This document shows, one piece after another, positions 47,401-57,639 of a stretch of 64,000 nt of DNA. This stretch comes from Aselliscus stoliczkanus. Its lineage: Eukaryota > Chordata > Mammalia > Chiroptera > Hipposideridae. How positions within the stretch are numbered: position 1 is the stretch's first letter; the number at the start of each line of letters is the position of its first letter. The stretch lies in assembly GCA_033961575.1 (NCBI GenBank), contig CM066728.1, forward strand, positions 107,154,852 to 107,218,851, given 5' to 3'. The position numbers and the translations under genes are program-made. The notes under the pieces were generated by a model, which was not told the DNA's origin, made no database searches, and was given only the letters and a program-made list of their open reading frames with translations.

Positions 47401-47658
47401 CTGAGTCATCCTGCCACCTGTTGACAGATCAGCAGCAACTCAGCTCGGGCTGGGCATCGAACTGCTGTTGCTCAGAGCTCAGCTCACACTCTTGAGCGAG
47501 CTCTTAACCAACTGAGCCACTCGGCCGGCCCCAGCATCTATACATTCTTATTAAAAACTATATGTATTCAGGGCATGTTATAATATTTCTAGATTCGATA
47601 TAATAGGACTTTTGCATCTATATTTGTTTGAGTAGTTTGCAGTTATCTTTATTATGTC
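46740..47658 (-). mobile_element. Old L1 ORF2 relic, antisense, with SINE
   Basis: 'TCTAGATGTTTCAATATCTT', 'GAATAATGTGATCTTTATTT', 'TTTAGCATCTATTGAGAAGA' and 'GACCTGTTAATATAATGAAT' resemble diverged antisense L1M ORF2. It hosts a type C SINE at 47370-47532 and continues beyond a younger L1 insertion at 47685-48130. Confidence 0.6.
47370..47532 (-). mobile_element. tRNA-derived SINE, type C
   Basis: A long T-tract, 'GCTGAGTCATCCTGCCACCT', 'GGCATCGAACTGCTGTTGCT', 'CTCTTGAGCGAGCTCTTAAC' and 'GAGCCACTCGGCCGGCCCC'. A perfect 17-bp duplication AGCATCTATACATTCTT flanks it (47353-47369 and 47533-47549). Confidence 0.95.
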
Positions 47659-47684
47659 TTGATTTTAGGTTGTTCAAGCTTCTT

Positions 47685-48130
47685 TTATTGATTTATTTTT
47701 AATTTTAAACATTTTCAATTACAGTTGACAGTCAGTATTATTTTATATTAGTTTCAGGTGTACAGCATAGTATTTAGACATTTATATAACTTACAAAGTG
47801 ATTCCCCTCGGTTAGTTTAGTACCCACCTGACAGTATACATAGTCATTACAATATTATTGACTATATTCCCTGTGCTGTACTTTACATCCCCATGACTAT
47901 TTCATAACTGCCAATTTGTACTTCTTAATGCCTTTATGTTCTTCCACCTAGTCTCCCAACACCTTTCCCCTTGGACAATCATCAGTTCTCTGTATCTATG
48001 AGTCTGTTCCTGTTTTGTTTGTCTGTTTATTTTGTTATTTAGATTCCACATGTAAGTGAGTTCATATGGTATTTGTCTTCCTCTGTTTGACTTATTTCAC
48101 TAAATATAATACTTTCCAGGTCCATCCATG
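47685..48130 (-). mobile_element. 5'-truncated L1 with single-module 3' UTR
   Basis: Antisense 3' UTR ('TTTTCAATTACAGTTGACAG', 'TTACAATATTATTGACTATA') and the ORF2 end ('CACATGTAAGTGAGTTCATA', 'CCTCTGTTTGACTTATTTCA'). The flanks at 47659-47684 and 48131-48156 match over 26 bp with two mismatches (TTGATTTTAGGT...TTCAAGCTTCTT), an unusually long target duplication. Confidence 0.88.
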
Positions 48131-48156
48131 TTGATTTTAGGTGATTCAAGCTTCTT

Positions 48157-48379
48157 AAAATGGAATGCTTTCTTTTTTCTTTTCTGAAACAGTTTAATTC
48201 TATAGAAATTCTCAATTGCTCAAGGGTTTGAAGTAGCTTGCTGGGGAAATCAGGTTGTCCCCCCCCCCCATCTCCCTGGGGGCTGCTCTTTGACATAATG
48301 TTCAGTTTCTTCTGCAGGGCGAGGGTAATGGCACCAGCTGTCAAATGGTCAAGATGTGCCTGTTCTAGTTACTAGGGTG
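48157..48379. other. Short unassigned spacer with a C tract
   Basis: Contains an uninterrupted run of ten or so C (about 48259-48268). Probably continues the old L1. Confidence 0.4.
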
Positions 48380-48392
48380 TGGAAAGCTTCTT

Positions 48393-48509
48393 TTTTTTTT
48401 TTCTACTTTTTTTTTGAGGGCAGTGTCACTGGCCCTCATATGTGGGACCCGAACCGGGGCCGCTGGCTTCCCAGGCCAGTGCTTAACCACTATGCCACTC
48501 GGCCGGCCC
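48393..48509 (-). mobile_element. Short SINE type A
   Basis: Reverse complement of the short SINE: 'GAGGGCAGTGTCACTGGCCC', 'GGGACCCGAACCGGGGCCGC', 'ATGCCACTCGGCCGGCCC'. Perfect 13-bp duplication TGGAAAGCTTCTT (48380-48392 and 48510-48522). The head matches consensus closely. Confidence 0.96.
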
Positions 48510-48845
48510 TGGAAAGCTTCTTAATCATCCTGAACTTCTCTGTCTTCATCTAAACACACAGGCATAGTGACAAGACCTACACCATAAGGTTGTTGAGACA
48601 AGAAGAACACTTAGCCGAAGAGTACCTGACACTAGTAAAGGCTGGATAAAAGTTAGCCATTTTCTTATTCTTGATCTATTCAGATTTGCTCCCTTTTCAA
48701 AAGTCAATTTTAACGAATAGTATATTATTTAGACAATCAGCTTTTTTACCAAGAGTTGAACATTTATTACCATATAGTCATTCATGGTATTTGCTTATGA
48801 TTTTACAAAGCATTTCTGCACATGTGGTTGTGATTCCTTTCTTTT

Positions 48846-49065
48846 TTTTCATTTTTAAAATTTTTTTAAAAATTAAAGTTTATTGGGGCGACAATGGTTA
48901 GTAAAATTACACAGGTTTCAGGTGTACAATTCTGTAATACATCATCTGTATATCATACTGTGTGTTCACCACCCAGAATCAGTTCTCCTTCCATCACCAT
49001 ATATTGGATTCCTTTTACCCTTATCTACCACCCTCTCCCCCTTACCCTCTGGCAAAATAAAGTGG
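48846..49065 (-). mobile_element. Short L1 3' UTR insertion, distinct 3' UTR type
   Basis: 'GTTTATTGGGGCGACAATGG', 'TTACACAGGTTTCAGGTGTA', 'CAATTCTGTAATACATCATC' and 'GTGTGTTCACCACCCAGAAT' form an antisense L1 3' UTR type different from the others here. Flanking TGATTCCTTTCT and TGGTTCCTTTCT look like a target duplication. Only about 220 bp long. Confidence 0.75.
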
Positions 49066-49084
49066 TTCCTTTCTAATTGTTAAT

Positions 49085-49985
49085 AATGTGTATTTGTGTT
49101 TTTTTCTCTTATTTTTCTTGATTAGCTTTGTTTGGAGTTCGTTTATTTTATTACTATTTTCAAGTATTGCATTTATTTATCAATGCTTTCGTTTTTCTGT
49201 CTTCCATTTCATTAATTTTTGTTTTTAGCATTATTTAAAAGTTCCTGCTTTCTCTGTTTTGCTGCTGTTGTTCTAGAGTGCATTACTTATTTTACTGATT
49301 TATATTCCTTCTTGTTTAGCAATAAAAACATGTAAAGTTAGGAATTTCTCTCTAAGTGCTTAACAATTAATTAATATAAAGTAGGAGTCAACAAACTAAG
49401 GTTATGGCCAAACCAGCCTGCACCTGTTTTTGTAAATACAGTTTGTTGGGGCACAGCTATGCCCATTCACTTCTGTGTTGTGTGTGGCTGCTATCACACG
49501 GCAGAATTGAGTTGCTAGAGAGACCTGTGGCCCACAAAGCCTAAACTAGTTACTATGTGGCCCTTTACAGGGGAAAAAAAATTGCTGACTCCTGATATAA
49601 AGACTTCCATAATTTTGGATATATAATTTTATTTTTTTCTATTTTTTAAATAGTCTAATTATAGACCCCAAAAGTTATCTAGGAAAGTGTCTTAATTTCC
49701 ATGTGGTTTAAATTTTCTTGTTTATTGCTTTGTTAATATCTGGTCTCATTGCATTTGGCCAGAGAATGTTGTTGATACAATTTCATTTTCCTTTTCTTTT
49801 TTTAAAGGCTTACTGAGTTTTTCTTTTATGGCCTAAAATTATGACCAGTTTCTTGTAAATGTTCCAAAGACAAAATTGTATATAGTTTCTGTAGAGAATA
49901 AATTTATATGTTGACTGAATTCATTATATTATTTGAATCCTAATTATTTATTTGCCTATTATCTTTATAAAAAATTGAGAACTCA
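49085..49985 (-). mobile_element. Old L1 ORF2 relic, antisense, host of a hAT element
   Basis: Blocks on both sides of the hAT insertion follow antisense L1M ORF2: 'GCATTACTTATTTTACTGAT', 'GGAATTTCTCTCTAAGTGCT', then after 49602 'TGTGGTTTAAATTTTCTTGT' and 'CATTTGGCCAGAGAATGTTG'. Decayed. Confidence 0.65.
49382..49594. mobile_element. hAT-Charlie nonautonomous transposon, complete (213 bp)
   Basis: Terminal inverted repeats: the left end (T)AGGAGTCAACAAA and the reverse complement of the right end CAGGAGTCAGCAA. The internal text ('GCACCTGTTTTTGTAAATAC', 'GGCACAGCTATGCCCATTCA', 'ACTATGTGGCCCTTTACAGG') matches a common mammalian Charlie-type element. A perfect 8-bp target duplication ATATAAAG (49374-49381 and 49595-49602) is diagnostic of hAT insertion. 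No transposase. Confidence 0.9.
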
Positions 49986-50084
49986 AGATGAAGCTGATTG
50001 TGGTTTTTGTTTCCTCTTACATTGCTAACAGCTCTAGTGTGGCTTACTATGATATGGAGTTCCTTATAAACATTCATGGTACAA

Positions 50085-50400
50085 ACATGCCAGAAGCACA
50101 TTCAAAAGCACCTGCTCACTGGGGCTTATTCTTTTGCTGCTCTGGGGACTCCTGCCATCATGGCCACATAGACAAGCCCTGGCTAATGTTGGATGAGGAG
50201 ATACACATGGCTTGATTCCTGCAGCCCAGGTGCTGAACCCTGGCAGCTGATCGCAAATGAAGAGGGAGCCCAGCTGAGAGCACACAAGACCTGCCCAGTT
50301 GAGCCCAACACAGAACAGTGAACTACAATAGATAAATGGTTTTTGCTTCAGGCTGCTCAGATCTGCGTGGCTGGCTAGATAGCAAAGACTAACATGTTCA
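50085..50400 (+). mobile_element. LTR-like relic (MaLR/ERVL type), family uncertain
   Basis: 'GGCAGCTGATCGCAAATGAA', 'GGGAGCCCAGCTGAGAGCAC' and 'CAATAGATAAATGGTTTTTG' recall the terminal part of an old mammalian LTR with 'CCCAGC..AG' repeats and an AATAAATG-like signal. Diverged. Confidence 0.4.
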
Positions 50401-50479
50401 CTGAGAATTTCGCCTTTCATCAATAGAACTGTCTTTGTTCAATGAAAAACCTTCCCAGGTGTCCATTTTAACTGTACTG

Positions 50480-50900
50480 TTTTGTTTTCTTTTTTAATTT
50501 ATATGTTTATGTCTAAGGTGTGCAACACGATGATTTGATCCACTGGGGGTGCCAAAAAAAAAAAAAGAAGTGTACAAGTGGAACTTTGGTCAATGTTACT
50601 CAAGCAGTAGTTCGCCGTAATCAGAAGTATCTGGACGCTGATGGTAACCCCTTTGAGCACCTCTTATAATTGCAGAAGTCAAATGTGACTTGTATTAATC
50701 TTTTGTTATTGCTATGTATTGAGTATTACAATTTTAACAGTTTTCCTTTCTTAAAATGTGTATACATTTTTTAGTACCCTCTGTACACACACACACACAC
50801 ACAGTGAAATGATTACTACAGCCAAGCTAATTAACATATCGTCCCCTCACATTGTTACCTTTTTTTTGGGGATTAGTGCACCTGAAATCTACAGTGGGTC
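50480..50900 (-). mobile_element. Old L1 3' UTR interrupted by a DNA transposon
   Basis: Left part 'AAGGTGTGCAACACGATGAT' then 'TTGATC'; right part from 50784 '(TA)CACACACAC', 'GTGAAATGATTACTACAGCC' and 'AAGCTAATTAACATATCG'. Together they reproduce a known antisense L1 3' UTR order, split by 50543-50783. A (CA)n tract lies at the right edge. Confidence 0.75.
50543..50783 (+). mobile_element. Tc1/mariner-like element with transposase C-terminal remnant
   Basis: The left end CTGGGGGTGCCAAAAAA and the reverse complement of the right end CAGAGGGTACTAAAAAA form imperfect TIRs; TA follows the right end. A plus-strand remnant ends at the stop codon 50667-50669 with NPFEHLL, resembling the C-terminus of some Tc1/mariner transposases (inference). 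Catalytic region absent. Confidence 0.68.
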
Positions 50901-51240
50901 TTGGAGCTGAAGATCTCAGTCCTGTAACCACAAATAACTAATTCTGACAACAACCAGTAGGTTTCAAACAAGACCCCAAACCTCAAATGAGGTCACAGTC
51001 CTGCCGACATCTTGATTTAGCATGATGTGATCACTGACCAGAGGGCCCAGCTAATCCACAGAAATATTAGGGCAACTAAGTTCCTAGTGCTTGTTACACA
51101 GCCATGGAAAACAGTTACACCTCCATATTTCTAAATAATGTGCTCATGTTACCCAGTATGGAATTATTAATTTTGGGTGTTGTATATACTTCTTTCTCTG
51201 ATGGGTGACGAATACACTTGATCTCCTGTCCCCATTTCTA
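50901..51240. other. Unassigned sequence
   Basis: No recognised gene or repeat. Confidence 0.4.
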
Positions 51241-51256
51241 CCCCAATAGAGTTTTT

Positions 51257-51361
51257 TTTTTTTTTTTTGAGGGCAGTGTCGCTTCCCCTCATATGTGGGA
51301 CCCAAACCGGGGCCGCTGGTTTCCCAAGCCAGCGCTTAACCACTGTGTCACTCAGCTGGCC
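51257..51361 (-). mobile_element. Short SINE type A
   Basis: 'GAGGGCAGTGTCGCTTCCCC', 'GGGACCCAAACCGGGGCCGC', 'CAAGCCAGCGCTTAACCACT' and a slightly mutated GGGCCGGCC end. A CCCCAATAGAG duplication flanks it (51241 and 51362). Confidence 0.93.
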
Positions 51362-51376
51362 CCCCAATAGAGTTTT

Positions 51377-52640
51377 AACCGTGAGCTAAGCAGGCAACTT
51401 GATTTCATCTTTGACCCAAGAAAGTCTTTACTGGGCTTTATAGCTCAAGGCCTTCTCAGTTTTATCTTTTACTGGTTGGTGATGAGAAACCGTTCTGTTT
51501 TCTAACCTGCAAATCCTGGAATTTATGGCCTCTACAAATTCTTTCAATGCTGCTTGCAAAATGGCCATTTCTTCTGTGAGCTTATTTCTTTCTTATTGTG
51601 CCTTGTCAAAAACTGCCATTATCAAACATCCAGTGTCACCACCATTCTGCTGTCCCACTTGGCTAAAAGCACATGTTCATCAGCTACACTCTTTGCCTTC
51701 TGGGTTAGCATAGGTGAGGTCTTATCAGGGGCTTCACTGTTGCATGAAAAGCCTTTAATGTCAGCTTGCTCGCCACCTGCCACTCTGCCCTACGGCCCAG
51801 GCACACATGTTGTATTTTATTCTGCTGGCACCCTTACTTCTGGTATCAGTCTTTGAATTGTGCAGCAGTTCTGCCATGAACACTAACCCCCAAATCAAAC
51901 AACCACACTTGTGGCTTCCAGTAACAAAGGCTCATTTGTGCTGTGCGTCTGCTCCATGGTTCTTCATTCTAGGTTCCAGGCCAAAGGGCAGTGCCTATTT
52001 GAGAGTGAAATACATGGTGGTTTCAAGCAATGAATCTTAAAACTTTTGCTTGAAAAGGCGACATATCACTTCTCCCATTTTATTGGCCAAAAGAAGTCAC
52101 GTGACCAAGCTTGTCATCAGTGGGTCAGGCATGTGTAACGCCCCCTCAGGCAAGGGTCAGGGGAGCAATGAGAGTATATCTGTACACTGTAGCCAGCATT
52201 AATAGATGGGGAGAAGGGATTTGTAAGACACATATATAATGAATGATTCATTTTTAGAGTATTTAAGGAGCACCTACCTTTAAATCAATAAGGAAAAAAC
52301 AGGAAACCAATAGAAATACAACAAAGGGTACGAATAGGCAATTCATAGGAGGGAAAGCTAATGCTAATAAGCCTACGACAGATGATCATTCTCATGGGCA
52401 ATCAGAGAAACGCATTAAATCCAGATATAATTTCCAACTGTCAAAACCTGTAGAGTTGGAAAATAGCAAGTATTGATGTGAATGTGGGGCCTCTTCATGT
52501 CCTGCTGATGAGAGTGTAGCCTGGGGCAGCTATGCTGGAGGGTGACTTGGGAGGAATAAGTGAAATGGCGTAGACTGAGTGAAATCAGGACTGAGTTCCG
52601 GATTTGAAAGATCTGTCTTTCTGGGCTGACCATCACGTCA
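51377..52640. other. Mostly unassigned, with a probable antisense LTR relic
   Basis: About 51900-52120 ('GTCTGCTCCATGGTTCTTCA', 'TTATTGGCCAAAAGAAGTCA', 'CGTGACCAAGCTTG') resembles a reverse-oriented mammalian LTR relic of uncertain family. The frame at 51554-51856 has no known domain. Confidence 0.4.
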
Positions 52641-52840
52641 CCTTTCCATTTCCACCTCTCCCTCCTCGTTCAGTACCGGGGTGGTGAGCAGAGTCCCATC
52701 CCACCAGACTAGAGGATCTGAGAAGGTGGGACCATGTCTAATTAGCTCATCACTGCGTCCCCTATACCTTGTACACTGCTTGGCACAGATGGACACTTGT
52801 ATGTGTTTGGTGAATAAATGCTTGCTTTAAAAAATGCCTT
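52641..52840 (+). repeat. L2 3' terminus
   Basis: 'CCACCAGACTAGAGGATCTG', 'GTGGGACCATGTCTAATTAG', 'TTGTACACTGCTTGGCACAG' and 'GGTGAATAAATGCTTGC' follow the sense L2 3' end. Confidence 0.72.
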
Positions 52841-52926
52841 TAATCCTAGTGGCTTGCCTCCTCTAGGGTAGGAAGGTGTGGATTTGCCAGTGTATAATTG
52901 TATTGTCTGAGTATTCCTTTGGAATC

Positions 52927-53314
52927 TGTGTTGGACTGAATTGTGTCCCTCTTCCCTGCTCTCACAATTCATATGTTAAGGCCCTCACCCCAATGTAACT
53001 GTATTTGAAGACGGGGCCTTTGGGGAAGTAATGAAGGTTAAATGGGGCTGTAAGGGAGGGCCCTGATCCAATAGGCTGGTGTCCTTATAAGAAGAGGATG
53101 AGAAGAGTTTCTCTTTGTGTATAGAGGCGAGACCATGTGAGGACACAGTGGAAAGGTGGCTGTTTATAAGCCAGGAGGAGAGATATTGTCATAAACCCTG
53201 TGTGTATTTTGTTCTTGGACCTCCAGCCTCCAGAAATGTGAGAAAATACATTTCTATTGTTTAAGCCACCCAGTCTGTGGTATTTTGTCATGGCAGCCCA
53301 AGCCGACTAATATA
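52927..53314 (+). mobile_element. MLT1A-type (ERVL-MaLR) solo LTR
   Basis: TGTGTTGGACTGAATTGTGT start, 'CAATTCATATGTTAAGGCCC', 'GTGTCCTTATAAGAAGAGGA', 'GACCATGTGAGGACACAGTG', 'CTTGGACCTCCAGCCTCCAG' and 'AAGCCACCCAGTCTGTGGTA', ending 'CCGACTAATAT'. The closest-to-consensus MLT1 copy in the window. Confidence 0.9.
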
Positions 53315-53744
53315 GGATCCAGTTTATCATCTGATATAAATCTGCATTATTTGGTTTAATCTGCACCTCCATACAGTGACTCATCCAAGGGCAGAAGAGG
53401 ATATCGAGGTGCTCAGGCCTCACCTATTGATCATAATTTGCTAAAACGGAAATATATTTTGGGAAGCTGCCTATTTGAGGTAGATGGGAACTTTGATAAC
53501 ACAAGGTCTACCAACCAACCTAAAGCAGTAGTTTAAACTGGTTGACTAATATTAAGGAATATAGTTCTTTCTGAGCTGATAGGGGGTTTTCAGATCACCC
53601 ACTTCTTGTTGTTTTGAGGTATGGTGTAGAAATTGGGTCACCAGGGTCAGAATGGAGGGTCTACCTGGACAGGCAGTCAAGAGGCAGGAAGAGAACATAA
53701 TGGGTTATAGGACATGTGACCCCATCCACGGTTGGGAGGCAGAT

Positions 53745-54350
53745 TTATCACTTTCCAAGTGCTTTTATGTATATGATTTTAATGATCTTCCCAACACCCT
53801 AGTAAGGTAGTTGGGGCCAGTGGTATTCTCCCTGTACTAGTTAGCTTTTTGCTGTGTGACAATCTACTCTGAGTTAATTATTGTCATGGATGGCTTACTA
53901 GGGGCTTTGCTTGTCTCAGCGGTATTTGCTTGTGTGGAATGAAAGTTGGTTTGTCTTGGATAGAGAGACCTGGCTCTGTCACACGTCTCTCATCTTCATC
54001 AGGGGGCCTGCCCAGGCATGGCCTTCTCATGGTGATGGCAGGAGATTGTGAAAGCACCTGAAAACTGCCAGGCCTCCTGGCCTAGGTTTGGTGCACTCTT
54101 ATTTCTGTTGTATTCTGTTGACCAAAGTCACATGGCTGAGTCTAGAGTCAGAGTGGGAGAAAATTACCAAGTTACTTGGCAAGGGGTGTGGTTACAAGAG
54201 GGGTGAAGAACTGAGCCATTAGTATATTAACTGCAGCACCCCATTTTACAAGTATGGGAATGAAGGCTTAAAGATGAAGTGACTTCTTCAAGGCCTACAG
54301 CTCCTTGGTGGTCAAGCTGGGATAAAAACCCATGTCACCCATTTATCTAA
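53745..54350 (-). repeat. MIR SINE split by a later LTR-like insertion
   Basis: The left half (53745-53832: 'TTTTAATGATCTTCCCAACA', 'CCTAGTAAGGTAGTTGGGGC') and right half (54240-54350: 'CCATTTTACAAGTATGGGAA', 'GAAGTGACTTCTTCAAGGCC') are consecutive parts of one antisense MIR. About 405 bp lie between them. Confidence 0.75.
53833..54238 (-). mobile_element. LTR-like insertion within a MIR, family uncertain
   Basis: 'CTAGTTAGCTTTTTGCTGTG', 'CATGGCCTTCTCATGGTGAT', 'GACCAAAGTCACATGGCTGA' and 'GTCTAGAGTCAGAGTGGGAG' recall a common reverse-oriented mammalian LTR class ('gccaaagcaagtcacatggcc'). Nested in the MIR. Confidence 0.6.
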
Positions 54351-55881
54351 TGTGTTCTTAAATTACAAATATTACCCAAATGGGAATAATGGGTTGGTTA
54401 TAGTTCTATTACAGTGCCTAGAGGCAGTGAGCACTTGAATAAATTCTTTGGAAAATAGATTCAATTTTCAAAAAGCCTTGGCTGTCAAAATCTGATTTCC
54501 TGGTTGAATAAAATGGCTTTGTTGTTCAGATCCTTTGGGTCTAAATTTATTTTACATGAATTTATTTAAGAAATTGATTAAAATTCCTTCTCTATTTGGT
54601 GCTGGGGGTAGTATAATTGGAAGCTTAGAGAGAAAAGACAGAAATGGCTTTAAATGATTCACATACCCACCTAAAATTTGCAGAAGAGTAAAAAATGTAG
54701 GGGATTTTAGGTAAAATAGGCTGCATTAGACTCTTTTATGTTTAACTATCCTCAGCCTTTTCTAACAGCAGTGCCCTTTGGGCCTTTTATCTGTTTATTT
54801 TGAAAAACAAGCCCACAGGGCTTTGGCTTTTGTCATTCCTCCCCACTTTACAATTTATAGCACATTTGCTCTAGGGGAAATGTCAGGTTACATCCTCTTT
54901 CTTCGCCATTTGTCTTTCAAGATGAATCCCACATCTCTCTGTGTGCCTCTTGCTATCTGAGATGGAGGTATTGATATGGGCAAGTTTCAGGTTGTTGTCA
55001 AGTGTTTTTCACTCCCTGAAAACCTGTAGATCTCTACTTACAGAGGACTGTCTTTGGGGATTTGGGTCAAATCTTGGCATCAAAAACATCCTGGGCACAC
55101 AGGCTATCACCTGGGTAAGCATTCCATTTATAGTTGATGGAAAACGTTTGGAAATTTTTGACTTTAAAGTGAACCTGAACCTTATTGGGGATGAAGCAGG
55201 CTGGGGGAGATGACTAGTGATAAGGACATCTGTGACACTGAAGTGTTTGGGTTTGAGGTTCTGGGAAGGGGTGGCCCTTTTACCCAGGTGACCCTGGGCA
55301 ACAATGGCAATTTGTTTGGCTTCCGCACTTACGGGTCTCCATGTTGCAATGGAGAAATGAGTTCTTTTACTGGTCAAAGTTCTTGTGTTCCAACTATGGC
55401 CAATCATTACTATTTGGGTCTAGGGGCCCATGACTGTGCTCGTCTATTTTTACGTGGGCTTTATGTGCCATCACTGTTCTAGCCATACTCACCGTGGATG
55501 TAAGTGCATGTAGTTGGCATGAGTGTGTTTGTAGCACAAGCTGGCCTTTTGCCTCTTGAATTCTGAGCTTTTTTCTTGTCTTGTCCCCATTCCTTATTCT
55601 CTTCCACTTCTGCCCTCCCATTACCTGGCAGGGGAGCTTTCTGTTTTGTTTCTATACTTTCTCTTGTGCTTGATAGTTGGCCCATTTTTATGACATAACA
55701 TTGCCTCCTCCTGAGAATGACTCTGGCCACATATCCTTATCTCTGCCGCCTTGGAAACCCACCCCTGACCAGCAGGGGAACCTCCTGGCCTAATGTGCTC
55801 ACTGAGCCCCAATGTGCTCAGGTCTGGTGAGGGGCAATATTTACAGGCAGTATATAAGACCTAAGATTTAACAGTATCTTG
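54351..55881. other. Unassigned sequence
   Basis: No gene recognised. Frames at 55009-55407 (minus) and 55210-55482 (plus) overlap each other and have no known domain. Could include ancient ERV-like sequence, but I cannot show it. Confidence 0.35.
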
Positions 55882-56032
55882 TATGAGCTGTGATTAAAAA
55901 AATATGGTAAATGTTTAAATTTAAAAATATTTATTACAGTAAAAGACACATTGCCATTAACTCCCCTCAAAATACTCCCCCTCACTTTGAACACACTTAT
56001 CCCATCGTTCTTGCCACTTTCTGAAGCAGTTC

Positions 56033-57177
56033 TGTTGTCGGAGAGCGGGCCTTTCTCGGCGCAGAGTCCAGGTCCTTGGCAACTCGAGCAAAGAATTGAA
56101 CGAGATACCAGAGTAAAGCAGTAAAATAAGTAGTTTATTAGAAAAGACAGTACATCCAGACTAGAGGATGGACTAAGGGCCCATTACCAAAGAGTGTGGA
56201 GGGGGCATATGCAAAGGTGAGGCTAAAGGGAAGAAGCAGCAGCAGAAGTGGCAGAAGCAGCCGCGCTTCCCTCCCAGGACTTGGGCTTTTATCCTTTTGC
56301 TCCAGGATGGGCTGTTCTTTCTGGGCGTAGGACCACTTGATTGGCCCCTATGATTAACAAGAGGTCCTGTGTAGGTGTGAGTGACTGGTCTGATCTAGTT
56401 GGATATTTTGCGCCCATTTGCTCTTCCCGCAGGGGTAGGTAATTACAATACAAAGGGAGTTTTGGGTGGAGAGGGGATGTCCCCAGGTGGTCACACTGTG
56501 GGACATGCAGGAATGCAGAGACCCAATGCCTGCCTCTAACTACCTGCCTAGGTTTTCCTTGAGAGACGTGATCCCCGTAAAATCTCTATGGGAAGCTGAG
56601 GGACAGGAGGTCTCTTCTTCTGTATCTGCTTCCTGCTGGGCAGGGGCGTAGGGCTGTCCCTGCCTATTGGGGTTCACGGAACTCTCGCCCTAGCTGGTCT
56701 CAGATGAGAGGAAGGGGTCTCAAGCTCCACCTGGAAGACCGTGTTGGCTTCTTTGCTTGTTGGGGTATCCCCTGTATCCTCAAGGCTCCTGAATGAGGAC
56801 AAAAATATAAATCTATTAGTTCTTATGAAACTTGTGGCTATTCAGTCCATCACTCAGGTGGAGTCAGTTGTCTGAACACAGAATGGGTTTGACATTTAGC
56901 TTCCTTGCCTGGGGGATATTAGGAAGTCTCTGGCTTTCAAATAGTTATCTGAAGCAGGGCTAGGAGATTTCTATTGTTTCAGATTCAGGAACTAATTTAC
57001 AAAGCAATTAAGAAGCAAGGGGGATCTTCCGTCAGAAAAGCAATCAAGGCCCAAGAGCCAAGAAACTAAAGAACTAGGGAGGAGACTTAACATTTTTATA
57101 CTTAACATTTCTATAGGAAAGAAAACTTTAAAGTTTTTCAGTGGTGGGGGTTAGTGCTGCTCAGTTGGCCGGCAACA
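56033..57177 (-). mobile_element. Solo LTR of an endogenous retrovirus
   Basis: The ends are TGTTGTCGG and CCGGCAACA, an imperfect 9-bp terminal inverted repeat with TG...CA. A perfect 4-bp duplication GTTC flanks it (56029-56032 and 57178-57181), and removing LTR plus one GTTC restores the mariner text. On the minus strand there is a TATA-like GGATAAAA (56294-56287) and AATAAA (56139-56134), giving U3-R-U5 order with a roughly 100-bp tail to the 3' end. No internal viral genes remain. The 4-bp duplication fits a gammaretrovirus-like (class I) ERV, by inference. Confidence 0.85.
56134..56139 (-). terminator. LTR polyadenylation signal AATAAA
   Basis: Minus-strand AATAAA inside the solo LTR, about 155 bp downstream of the TATA-like box and about 100 bp before the LTR 3' end, as expected for the R region. 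Confidence 0.65.
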
Positions 57178-57181
57178 GTTC

Positions 57182-57480
57182 TGGAAGACTTCTTTGGTGA
57201 GTGTCTTTAGTTGTGCTGTCATGGCTGCCTTGATGTCCTGAATCGATTCAAAATCTTAACCTTTCATGGTCATTTTGACTTTGGGGAAAAGCCAGAAGTC
57301 ACACGGTGCCAGATATGGTGAATAAGGTGGATGAGGACATACCATCATGTTTTTATTTGACAGAAATTGCTGTACCAGAAGTGATGCGTGACACAAAGCA
57401 TTGTCATGATGGAGGATGAAACCGTTTGCCCATTTCATGTTAATACATTGTTCATGATCCATGATTTATGGTATGCTTTA
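57182..57480 (-). pseudogene. mariner transposase fragment, left arm
   Basis: The minus frame contains HHDNALCH and, after it, PPYSPYLAPCDFWLFPK. Exactly 34 residues separate the D of HHDN from the D of PCDFW, the DD34D spacing of mariner transposases (RNase H-like catalytic domain). The first catalytic D and the N-terminal HTH are missing. The rest of the C-terminus lies beyond the LTR at 55884-56032, where the reading ends near a GEYFEG motif. Not functional. Confidence 0.88.
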
Positions 57481-57639
57481 AAATACACCTTTTTCAACTG
57501 TAGCTCACACCCAACTGACTGCACAGAACAAGTTGAAGCTTGTCACTCTGTCACTAAGGTTTGACACACCACTTCCTATACTGAAGATCCCTGCCATTCC
57601 ATTGGATGGCACTTGACAGCAGCATTCACTGTATTTGTT

